A stretch of DNA of 64,000 nt from Clonostachys chloroleuca (Eukaryota > Ascomycota > Sordariomycetes > Hypocreales > Bionectriaceae), in the NCBI GenBank assembly GCA_037952775.1, contig JBANAY010000003.1, positions 31,434,001 through 31,498,000 on the forward strand, in the 5' to 3' direction. The notes beneath the pieces are model-generated. The model did no database searches, was not told where the DNA came from, and worked only from the letters and a program-made list of their open reading frames with translations. Numbering within the stretch: the first letter of the stretch is position 1; the number at the start of each line of letters is the position of its first letter. This document shows, in pieces, positions 33,979 through 44,325 of the stretch. A program made the translations under genes and the position numbers.

Positions 33979-35403
33979 ATGGACCCTCGCGCCGATCGGG
34001 ACGTCCTTCCTCATGGACCACCAACGCTTCCCAGATCGCCCCCGGCGACTCTTCGCCGTCGCTTGTCTATCGATGAGGACTACTTCTACCAGCGTATTAT
34101 GACAACGGACCCCACACGGCCTTCACGACCACCGCCTTATGAAGCGTCAACGTCAGCTCAAGCAGCACCGCTTGCAACTGTTGACCCAAGCAATGAAGTT
34201 GGAGGGTCTCGCCGGGGTGGTAGTCCTGCCGGGATTAGCGATGATGGGCATGGGGAAGAGAGACTGCCGAGCTATTCAAGCTCCATCGAGCTTGAAGGAA
34301 TTTTTATGAAGAAGCATGAAATCGAAGGCACCAACAAGAGGGCCGAAGACCGTCGCTGGCATACGTCTTATGTTACTCTTACTGGAACAGCCCTCAACAT
34401 TTACAAAGCCAAGAAATCTCGAACCTGGGGAAAGACTCGAGACGGGCCTCAAATCAGCCCCGACAACCCCCCTGGATGACAAAATCAAAACTTGAAAAGA
34501 CCTATAGCTTGCTATACGCCGACGCCGGTATTGCTGCAGACTACAAGAAGTGAGTCGACTCTAAATCCTCGCCAGGGAGTTCATATCAATGCGGATGGCG
34601 TTTGCCGGGAAACATGTACTAACCGGAATATTCACTACAGACGAAGATATGTGATTCGTATTCGAGCAGAGACTGACCAGTTCTTGCTCTCATGCATCGA
34701 ACTGAGCACATTTAATAGGTGGATGGAAGGCTTGTTCGCCGCCATTGACGTTGCTCTTCCAATCGATGATCGAGACTTCCCTCGGGACATGTCGGTTCCC
34801 AGAATTCAACGAGTCCGCTGGTTTCGTGGTGAATCGCCTGATGGCCCTGGGATTGCAGTTCAGGATGCACCTCATGACCCAGAGCAAAATTCGGGTGAGG
34901 TGTCGGCTCCTAGTGTTCGAAGGAGCTCCTCGACCCCAGATTTAGCTGTGAACCTCCATCAAATGGACGCCCAAGCCCAGTCATCAAGCAGGCCTACCGA
35001 GGAAGAGGAGGAGAACGAAGAGCTCTCAAGGTCGATACCCGTATTTGATGATTCCAGCGATAGTGAAGACGGAGAGGGAGGCACATGTCACCCACCACGA
35101 TTAGATCCTACTCACCGGTTGAGTACAACGTCATATGATAACGCTGGTATTGACCCTCACTCCGGCAAGTGGGTACCAGATCATCAGTGGACAAGTGCGC
35201 ATGATATGCTCTACGCCAAACTCTGTTACAGCAATCTCCTTTTTAGAAGCCCTCGAAAGTCCAATTACATCATCCACAAAGGAAAGAAATGGTTCGTCGA
35301 CTGGTCGACTGGTCGGATGGTGCGGGTTCTACCACCGGCATACGGAGAGGTGGATTATTTCGGCCCTTGGCAAGTCATTCATACGGAAAATATTCGCATC
35401 TGA
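33979..35403 (+). CDS. PH-domain protein, frame broken at a C6 run (about 444 aa)
   Basis: Probably a peripheral membrane or signalling protein whose PH domain binds phosphoinositides or proteins. Exons are 33979..34549 and 34641..35403. The N-terminal 100 residues are Pro/Ser-rich and basic. The PH domain spans about residues 103-255: LEGIFMKKHEIEG, then RRWHTSYVTLTGTALNIYKA, then after the intron RRYVIRIRAETDQFLLS and the closing NRWMEGLFAAIDVAL helix with its conserved Trp. The frame ends at 34479 unless one base is restored at the C6 run 34467-34472. The restored frame continues as WMTKSKLEKTYSLLYADAGI into a clean donor at 34550. An acidic Ser-rich linker and a folded-looking C-terminus (KKWFVDWSTGRMVRVLPP) follow. 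No exact orthologue name is recalled. Confidence 0.88.
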
Positions 35404-36242
35404 TACCGTTGTTCTGGTTGTGGGGAGTCGGTCGATCGCTCGGTCTTGGCTCTCGTCACTTTCAGGGGATGGAACCTTGGCTACGGGGAAATCATTTGCC
35501 AGTACGCAAGTCTGGCTACGACGGAAGGAACACTTCGTTCAACTGTACCATCTACTAGAGATTACCCACATATTCGAGTTTCTCAACTCAACATCCTAGT
35601 TTGAGCCCACATCAGGGCTCTGGGGGGTAAAGTCTTGGCCTAGATGGCCACGCAAGGTCTTTCGGCATTTACGGCGCATGTTTTGGGTAAGGGGGATTCA
35701 GCATAAACTGGGGGGCGGCTTTGGAGTAGCCTATCATTTGTCATTGGGCGGAGTTACATGGTTTTACACACGCATATACATCTCGCCTACCGATATCATC
35801 GCAGGTTGAGGGAATCCTGTAATGGGCATTTGGGAAATGTTCATTCAGGTTTACGAATATAGCACCCTTAGAGGGGATGAGTTTAGGATACTGGGCCTCA
35901 AGCAATGAAATAAGCAAAAGCACAAACATGAGTAAACTTGGTTTTTTTTTACGGCCCCAAATCTCATATAAAGAATTAAGAAAACAAGATGGTATCAATA
36001 TATTTAGCAACTCCAGACACCCCTTAACCTGAACAAAGCCTCGCACATGTGTAATTCCTTAATCATGACATAAATCGCACTAATTGGGTCTCGAAGTCCT
36101 GTTCCCATGCCAGTGGGGCCTTTTTCAACGCCAGTACAGCTAAGGATATGTCGTCCCTCTCTGGGCCAGTGCAAGCCCCATGCATGCAAACAATCCCGAC
36201 AGGCTGCAAAAATGGGTTTTTATTCGTCCAACGGAGGCTGAA
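35404..36242. other. Convergent 3' region between the PH gene and Nnf1
   Basis: 839 bp, AT-rich in its second half, holding both 3' UTRs. The plus-strand frame that continues to 35599 is a shadow of the PH gene. No other feature was seen. Confidence 0.5.
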
Positions 36243-37124
36243 TCAGCTCTCAGCAGCAGCAGCAGCGTTCTTGGTCCCAGAGATGGCCGCCTCGGCCTCA
36301 CGGGACTCGGCGGCGAGCATGTCGGCCACCTCGGCGAGGGCGCCGTTGGCACCCTTGACGTCGGCGACGAGGGCGTCGAGCTGCGCCATGAGCTCCTCCA
36401 CCTCGCCCTGCTGCCGGAGGATCTCCTCGTGCAGCAGGGCGTTCTGGGACTGGGTCGTCTGCAGGCGGGCGTTGAGCTGGGACTGGTGGGCGATGAGGGC
36501 GGGGGTGAGGTGGGCGGAGAGGATGCGGTCGGGTGGGAGGAGGTGTGGTCTGCAAGTGTGTCAGTCTCTGAAATCAACGAGTAAGGATGTGAGGTAAAGG
36601 CTCCAATTGGGCATCACGGACGGTGTGGGATCAGGGACGGAATCGTCCGATTCGGCGCGCCGCTTCGAGGCGTCGGCGATGAGGGACTCGAGCTCGTTGA
36701 GCTTCGGGACGACTTGTCTGGATACTATGATGTTGTCGAACTCTTTCTATAAAAGCATACCATTGTCAGCTCCTAGTTCGAATTTCCCAGTTCAAACGGG
36801 GTGAAGTAGGTGGGTGAGGTTAACCTGGCACTTCTCCCCCAGCTTCCCGACCATCTGGCCCTGCACCTGGCGCAGCACCCCCTGGGACCGGCTCGAGATG
36901 GTCGGGTAGCAGGCGGCGAAGTTCTCCCACACCAGCTTGCCGAGGGTGTGCTGCAGGGCCTGGCCGTAGAGGGCGCGGAGGCGCGTCGCGCGCGGGCCTG
37001 GGACGACGTTCTCGTTGACGTCTGCTGGCGCGGGTGTGGGCGTCGCCTCGTCGTCGCGGCTGGGCTCCGTCTCCGGGGGCGGGGGCGCCGGGGCCATTTC
37101 TGTGTCTGGTTGCTCGGCGCTCAT
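36243..37124 (-). CDS. NNF1: Kinetochore protein Nnf1 (MIS12/MIND complex)
   Basis: Subunit of the four-protein MIND complex that links centromeric chromatin to the Ndc80 complex. Exons, in reading order, are 36825..37124, 36622..36746 and 36243..36549, giving 243 aa. After an acidic Pro-rich N-terminus comes the Nnf1 domain: RATRLRALYGQALQHTLGKL, then WENFAACYPTI, then VQGQMVGKLGEKCQ and, across intron 1, KEFDNIIVSR and VPKLNELESLI. The last exon is a long coiled coil (HQSQLNARLQTTQSQNALLH, then EILRQQGEVEELMAQLD) ending in an alanine run encoded by GCT repeats. The second donor (GTCCGT) is not ideal but is the one that keeps frame. The start is the first ATG; the same frame is open further upstream without one. 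Confidence 0.88.
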
Positions 37125-37825
37125 GGCGGGAGCGGCGGCATCTGGTATTGAGGAGGGGAGGGAGTTGCTGTGCTGAAGCCCTGCGATGTCCAACCGTGAC
37201 GTTGAGAGAGAGATTAGTCGGAAGACGCGTGGTGGGGTTCCGCGGTTGCACGTGACGCGGGGTGCATCTTCATCTTCTGGAAGGGGGAGTGAGGGGAGGG
37301 CGTGAAGGGTTGGCCTTGGCTCGGCTTGGCTAATGGGTGTGCAAGGCTACTTGCATGGGGCAGAGAGAACGTGGTTTGCGGGGTGTGGGTGATGAGGTGA
37401 CCGGAAGCACAGGATCTGGAGATGAATATCCTTTTTATTACTTTTCTCTTGCTTATTCTTCCACCGGAGGCTTTGGTGTTGGGCATGCAATGTCAGTGTA
37501 GGGTAACAATGTGCCTTCCAACATCTGCAGTACTATCTAGATGGGAATTGAGTTAGTTGGATTTACCACTGAATATGATCGAAGACGCGATCCCCAGAAA
37601 GAAAGGAGAGAGGTACATCATGTATGATAAAACCGATTCAGTAGCCGTTTTCCTAAGTCGTCTGTTAGAAAAATGAAATCTATAGTCCAAGTCTATGTAT
37701 GCATTGTAACATATGAAAAATTGTTTCGAGGGTATCAAATCCCATGTCGTGTCATGCCATCCGCTTCTCGCATGTTTCCTTCATGCCCTACTTATCATCA
37801 TCACACCGTCCATCTCGCGGGATGA
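37125..37825. other. Intergenic region between Nnf1 and the DUF1640 gene
   Basis: 701 bp containing the Nnf1 promoter and the 3' UTR of the neighbouring same-strand gene. Short purine- and pyrimidine-rich runs occur at 37280-37420. No gene was seen. Confidence 0.5.
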
Positions 37826-39235
37826 CTAGTTCGCAGATAGTATCGCAGCTGCATCTGCGGCCGGACTGCTGTCCGTCAGGCCGCGATCCCTGCGATCCTT
37901 TTCCTCCTTCTTGCGGCGTTGTTTCTCCTTCTGCGTCTCGCTGTGCAAATAAGTAGCGTAGCGGATCGAAAGCAGTGTTAGCATCGCCATGAAGAAGATT
38001 CCTGTTGCTGAGCGGCGAATGAGGATCCACCGCACCCCCTCGATCTCCGACTTCATGTCACTGACCAGGCTTGTGCTGATCTTGTAGTTTATTTGTTGGA
38101 TCTGATGTGTCTTGTTAGTAAACGTGATAATTAGAGGTAGAGCATCAAGGTTAAAAAGCACATACCGCGCCTTCTGCGGTCGTCTGTTCTGCCCGCACTG
38201 CCATCTTCCGGTCATTGAACATGCCGCGGATATTGTCATTGAGCGTCGACACTTCTTGGTTGAGCGACTGCTGCAGAATGTCTACTTCGTGCTGGAGGTG
38301 CGTCCTCTGTTGTCGGACCTGTTCATCTTGCAGTCTCCGGTTATTCTTGATCTCCTGTCCCAGCTCAGAACATGCCGCATTGAAGAGATACGATTCCTAC
38401 CGCATAAAATCCATTAGTTATATTCTCAACCGCGCTTCACGAGCTGCCACCTGAAAACGGAGGGATGATGACCGAGGAAACATAGCCAGACTCACATTCT
38501 CCACATCACTCTTGCTCACAAGACTCTCCTGCGCCACGCTCAAGTTTTGCGCCAGCAACTTCCTGATCCCCTTCATGGACTCGATGGCCTGAGGCTGCGT
38601 GTAACCCCCTCGTGGAGCTGCTTGACGAGCGAGAAAGTGTCGAAGTGGTGCACATACCGCGGCGGCGACATGGCCGGGGGCTGCTTCGCCGTCTTCTCCA
38701 ACTCCTCAAACTTCAGCACCGCCTCCAGCGGGCCCCTACTCATCCTCTCGCTCCCACCCGCGCCCGTCTGCTCGCCGCCGCCGCTCGATGTCTGCCCGTC
38801 CCCTGAACCACCCGCCGACGACGACACGTGCACCTCCTCCTCCCCGCTGGCCCCCTCACCAATCTCAGCCTCACCCTCACCGGACGTGGCCCCTTGCCCC
38901 AGGCCCTCCATCTTCACTATGCTCTTGCTCTGCACCGCCTGCTGCTCCCCCATCGTCGTCGGGAGCAGCGCCTCCGCCGCCGCCTCGCCCCCTGCCCCCG
39001 GCTCAATCGCCTTGCCGTGCCGCGGCGCGAACGAGCTCTTCCACCTAAGGCCCTGGTCCCCCGAGTTGTAGACCGTCACGGCCGTCACCAGCCCCCGCCT
39101 CGAGCTCGAGCTCGCGGCAGCGGCCCGTTGCCGCAGGCGGGAGGCACATTCGAATCGGGGTCGTCGCACGCAGGGGGAGGGGGAGGAAGAGACGCAGCCC
39201 AGGAGGGAGCTCGCCCTCCGACTTGCCAGCGCCAT
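37826..39235 (-). CDS. Mitochondrial DUF1640 / CCDC90 (MCUR1-like) protein, frame broken at a C5 run
   Basis: Predicted inner-membrane protein of the family that includes yeast Fmp32 and animal MCUR1. Exons, in reading order, are 38496..39235, 38166..38396 and 37826..38101, about 415 aa. The N-terminus (MALASRRASSLLG, then further Arg-rich sequence) is a typical mitochondrial presequence. A Gly/Glu/Ser-rich spacer follows, then the family core: FDTFSLVKQLHEGG and, after the lesion, YTQPQAIESMKGI, then SLVSKSDVEN, then ESYLFNAACSELGQEIKNN, HEVDILQQSLNQE and GMFNDRKM. A coiled coil runs up to a C-terminal membrane helix (GIFFMAMLTLLSIRY) and a basic tail. One base is missing at the C5 run 38605-38609 on the plus strand, in the middle of the conserved LHEGGYT segment. 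Confidence 0.88.
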
Positions 39236-40540
39236 CGTCGTCTCGCGCTCTTGGTTTTCCCCGTGTTCTGAGGGGTCGGGGTAAGTTTTCGGTCGGAGGG
39301 GAGGAAGTGTCGAGAGGGCTGGCAGCGCCGAACCTAGCAGAGGGACCCTGACATAGATGTAGTCGGTCTACCTTTCCTTTCCCGCCTTCCTTCTTTCTTC
39401 TGTTGCTGTGATGTATCAATGGGGTCGTGGGAAAAGGTCGCGCCGTGTATGTATGTTGGAATGCGTAGTTATGTGTAGACATAGGTGTGTGCGAGGTTAG
39501 ACGTCCAGAACCATTTTAGCTGTGGCTTCAGCCTTTCGGTTGGTCCGTTCCCCACCACGTGGCGTCATATCGATCGCCGGGAGTTGCGATAAGATTCGCA
39601 CCAGGAACAGGCAGTCGACAAGCACATCTCTGTCGCCAAAGTAACCGTTTCACCAGACCTCAAGACTACCCTGAAGTTCATTTTTTGGGCATAGAGGTAA
39701 AAACGATTACGCTGGATAACATGTTACACCCGCTGTGTTTACGATTGGCCCCAAGCTGGGCCATTTAGTCCAAGTCACAAATCGACGAGCCCGTATTCCG
39801 AAGCAATGCCTCATTATCGCTTTTAAAATAATAATACTCTATGGACGATTCCGACTCCCAGCCGTTCCATACCGGTATACCTTGCATGTCCTATGGCCAG
39901 ATGCCTATCATCCATTCGTTGTAGTACTGTGTTTTCCGATCCGTTCCCTGTAACCAGCCAGCCAGGATCCATTGCCCTGTTCGAAAGTGAAATAAAATAA
40001 GCTCATCATGCCAAAAAAAACTAAAACCGTAAACTCGCCAGGTGCCACTGTATAAATTATATTAGCCACAGCTACTGCATTACTGTGCAATAAATGGGCA
40101 AGCTGGTCGGGCGCGGCTCGGTGCTGTAGAAGCTTGAACACCCCCGACTTGCTTTCTTTTGTTTATGTCGTGGTAGAATAATTCAACCCTGCACGTGGCA
40201 GGGGGAGAAAGAGTTTGCGACCTCACGTTTACCGCCATGTCGCCCTTGTTTGATAACCTATGTCCGTATCTGGAATGTAATCCATGTCGAGAAAAAGTAA
40301 GATGATAACAGAAGAAATAAAGTTCGTTTATCCATGGTGAGGAAGTGGTAAGACTGCCTGTCCTTGGTTGTTCACTGAGTCGAGTATATTATGAGAGTGT
40401 GTGCAATAAAGTACCAAAAAATAGCCAGGTGAAGTCTGCCGATTGGTGGTCGGCAATGTGTTCTCGAGTGTCGCTCGATAAGTCATGCGTGCGGTCAAAA
40501 CCGCCGTCGATTCATATAGAAATAGCAAGGGTTGTCCATT
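39236..40540. other. Intergenic region between the DUF1640 and PUF genes
   Basis: 1.3 kb containing the promoter of the DUF1640 gene and the 3' UTR of the PUF gene, which is AT-rich near 40200-40440. No coding frame or RNA gene was recognised. Confidence 0.5.
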
Positions 40541-43500
40541 TTAGGACTCGTTCTTTGTGTCTTGCGCGGCCGACGACGCGTTAACGTTGTCGTCCTGCTT
40601 TTGGTCCACTGTAACCGGGGCTGAAGCATCGGCCGTGCTAACACTGGTGAGGGGGCTGTCGCTGTTGACACTGTTGGCCTCGTTGGTTGATGCAGGGGTT
40701 GGCACGGCAGATGATGCATCGTCGGAGTGGGCTGGTCGGTCGCCCTTCACCGCGTTCAAAGCATACTCGTCAAGTAGCTTTTCCAGAGCTGTCAGCTGGC
40801 GAGAATTGCCGTTCTTCTTCTGGAGATAGAAAAGGGGCTTGATCTCGTCTGCAAATGAATCCAGCTCGGGGCCCTTCAATGTCGCAAACAGCTTTTCTGC
40901 ACACATTAGTTAGCATTGAGAACGAATCGAGGTGGACAGGTAACCCTAGGCGACTTACGAATCACATAATTCCCGTAGTTGTCTCGCATCAATTGCGGGA
41001 GCGGGCTGGTGCCGTCCTCGCCTGGTGTGACAAATCTCTCTCGGATTTCGGTGACTAGAGCAGGGGAGCCTGCCTCAATGCAGGTCTCGACAACGTTGGA
41101 AGCAAACTTGTGCTTGCATAGCTCGATGAGTTGACCCATGACAAGTCGGATCATCTTTTCACGATCCTCTGGTTTCCCCTTGCGAATAACATGCTGCGCC
41201 ACATAGTTTCCGAACTGGTCTGTGAGAAGGATGTGGGCCGAGGGGTGTAGTTCTCTCACGATGGCGGCCTTGTCGGCCTCAGTGCCGTATTCCATCATCC
41301 TCTGAACAACGCGGCAGCCATATTGATGCGTAGACAGGGTTGTAACTTGGCCACGGAGAGCGTTCATGATGAAATCCAGGTATTGTCGTGGGACCAGTTC
41401 AATGACCTTCTGGATGACGTGATTTCCATTCTGGTCAGTAATGACCTTGTAGACATCAGCCGCAAGTTCCTTAGTCAACTCGGCTTGCTGCTCCACCAGG
41501 ACATGTTCCAATGCCTAGAAACGAGTAGTAAATTAGTATCCGAACAAATACTTGTCCATTGCGAGTGGCAGGGCTGCTAAAAGACTTACCTTCTGAACAA
41601 CGCGGCATGCGTAGACCTGGACCGAGAGATCGACCATCTTACCCCTCATCTTCTCGGCAAGAATCCTCTTCTGCACTTGATTGCCGTGTTCGAAGAACTT
41701 TTGAACAACATAGTTCCCAAAGACATCTTTCATGAGTTGGATAGCGTTGGGCTCAATCTCCCGGAAGACCTGGTCCTTCTCGTCACTGTTGGCCGTCTCC
41801 AACTTCTGCTGAATGAACCGCGAGCCGTGTTGGTCGCCACTGAACTCGACTACATAGTTGTAGAGATCCTTGAGCTCGTACTTCTTGCTCGTCTTGCTGT
41901 TTGAGCGAAACTCTTCGAGAACTGCGCTTCGCATTCCTCTGACGGGATCGTGGTTCACAACAGGTCGAATGTTGGGCAGAGTGCCACTGATGGGGTAGCC
42001 TGGAGACAGCGGGGGGACGGCGTAACCTGAAACCATGGGATGGCGGAGGTTATGGCCGTACGGGTCGAGGTAGCTTGGAGGGAATTGTGGGTAGGCGAAT
42101 TGTCCCGGGAAGAATGGGCCAGCGAAGGCTTGGGGCACCTGTTGAGAAGGCGTGCGGCGATCCGCATCGGTGGTTCTTGGGTCTCGAGAGGATGGTCGCG
42201 TGTTCCAGAGATCCGGCGACTGCGCATAGCCTCGGGGGCTGTTGCTCACTTCGAGTCGATAGGAGGGTGCGGGGGAGACCCTTCCTACAGAGGGGCGCTT
42301 CAAGGCCGCGAACTGATTGATCATAGGATCCAGCTGGGGATCTGAGCCGGTACTGAACCTTGCCGCATTGGCATCACCAAAGGCTTGCGAACCATGGTTG
42401 GACTGGAAAGGCTGCGAAGAAGGGTCGAATGTCGGCGTGCCGGAAGCCGAGTGGTCTCCAGGCACACGACGATTGTATCCGATCGACATGTCCTCCTCGA
42501 CCTGCTTGTTCATGTTATAGGCTCGGTTATTGACCGTCTGGTGAGGCAGCGAGATGCTACCGCCAGGTCCTTGACGTTGGGATGGGATGGAGTTGCTGTG
42601 CGCATGACCGTGAGCACCACTAAGACGCCCGCCATTAAGGAACTCTTGGATTTGGGGAGAGCCCTGCTCCGGGCGGGTGGGAGGTGCACTGCCATCTCTG
42701 GACGGCGGGAAGGCGCCCACGGAGTCGAAAAACGACGGTTCGTGGGGAGAGCGCTTCTGCATACTGAAGGAAGGACCGCCGTATAGACCGCCCCCGTTCA
42801 CACCGTTGAAGCCATTGATTAGGTTGACTGGGGTATGCGCATCGGTGCCGGCACCAAAGCCCGCAGTCTTGGGGATTCCATTGTCTCGTGTTCGGTTGGG
42901 CGAGGTACTGCTCGGTCGTGATGGGACTTCGTTGTTCCAAGGACTCGTGCCCCAGACGTTCTGGGATTCAGAATTTGCATGGAAGGCGTTGGCGCCGGAA
43001 GCGTTGTCGGCAGGGTCTGGAAAGTTTGGGAGTCGTCAGCACTGCGCACCTAAAAGAGGCGACGTATCGCAAAAATAGTCAACGTACCTTTTGAGCCCAG
43101 AGAAGGCCCGCGAGCGTGGGTGTTGGGAAAAGATGTCGTGGTATTCCAGATACTCTTAGTTGGGTAGAGATTGTTGGAGCTAGCGAAGCCAGAGCTCTTT
43201 GGCTGCGGCTTGTCGTTGGATGAGCCGGGCGGCATTGTGTAGGACCAATGCGGCGCCTGAGGCAAAGGAAGAAAACAGAAATCGTTAGTGACAGTCGATA
43301 TGCAAGGAAGAAATCATGCAAAAGGAAAAGAAAATTATCATGTGAAGGAAATAAGGATGGGAAGAATGTTGATGATGACGAGGATGATCCCGACGCTGGT
43401 TGGTGATGGTGAACTAAGAAGGAATGCGATCCAGGGAGCCAGCCAGGGCAATCTAGTGGCTAGGCAGAGTTGGGTAGGCCGGGCCACAGTTGAAAAAAGA

Positions 43501-44325
43501 AGCAAGGCAAGGATTCGACATGGGATCTTCTGGAGACGGGAGAGACACTTGGCCTGGCTCTCGGCCTGTGGCAGACCTAAACGAGGCGGGCCCAACCAAG
43601 GATGCCAGAAGCAGGCGGGCAAAACTGTTGGGTGGGGGGAGGTGTCAAGTGCACCGGGCACGCTGTACCGGCGCTGTGCCGGCGCTGGGCCAGCCCTGGA
43701 GCAGCAGAGTTGCAGCGAAGGAGGTGAGGAGCAGGACCCCGCCCCCAGGCGAATCAGCACCTCAAGCCGGTCTCCGCGCGTTACACTAGTTAGGGCTGGT
43801 AGGCTGCCGACTGTCCCCTTGTTGGGTACCAGTCTGGCGACACCCTAAAAAAAAGTCCGAGTGAGGGCAACGAAAGGGAGGGGACAGGGCGTCGCGATGA
43901 TTCACTGAACCACCACCGACTGCCCTTGGGTGTTCGGCACCAGCAATGTCAACGAGCGGTCACTCTGTTCTCACTTGCGATTGACCTTGCATTGCGGCGA
44001 GCCGGGGGTTCTCAGCTTGAGAGACGAGCGGCTGAAAAGGCAGAAAAGGCAGAAACGCGGGATTCGAGTGTCGGACCAAACCAAAGTGCAGTAATGATTA
44101 AGGCATGGTGGAATGGAAAGGGAAAGGCGCATTCGCTAATAAGAAAAAAACAGGGTTAGGTGGAGGATGGGTAGTGAAGTTAGCGGCATGAACAAGCTCT
44201 CCTCCAATAAAGAGGGCTTCGGAAGAAGAAAGGAAAATGACATATGAGAATGATATGCGGGCGACTGCAGAACAAGACCGGAGAAAAAGAAACGAAAATG
44301 AGACTGGACTCACCGCCGTCGTCAT
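40541..44325 (-). CDS. Pumilio/PUF-family RNA-binding protein (839 aa)
   Basis: Cytoplasmic regulator that binds 3' UTRs and controls mRNA decay or translation. Exons, in reading order, are 44314..44325, 43088..43256, 41590..43016, 40959..41514 and 40541..40896. Exon 1 encodes only MTTA, and a 1057-nt intron precedes [13 protein letters not shown]. The N-terminal 415 residues are Ser/Pro/Asn-rich. The PUM homology domain spans about 416-760, with eight repeats whose base-contact segments read, in order, SRFIQ, NYVVQ, CRVVQ, NHVIQ, CRVVQ, NYVAQ, SNVVE, NYVIQ. By the known PUF code (repeat 8 binds the 5' base) these specify UGUAUAUA, as in Puf3 and Pumilio. The C-terminus is Ser/Ala-rich. Without exon 1 the first ATG would be 43235. 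Confidence 0.93.
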
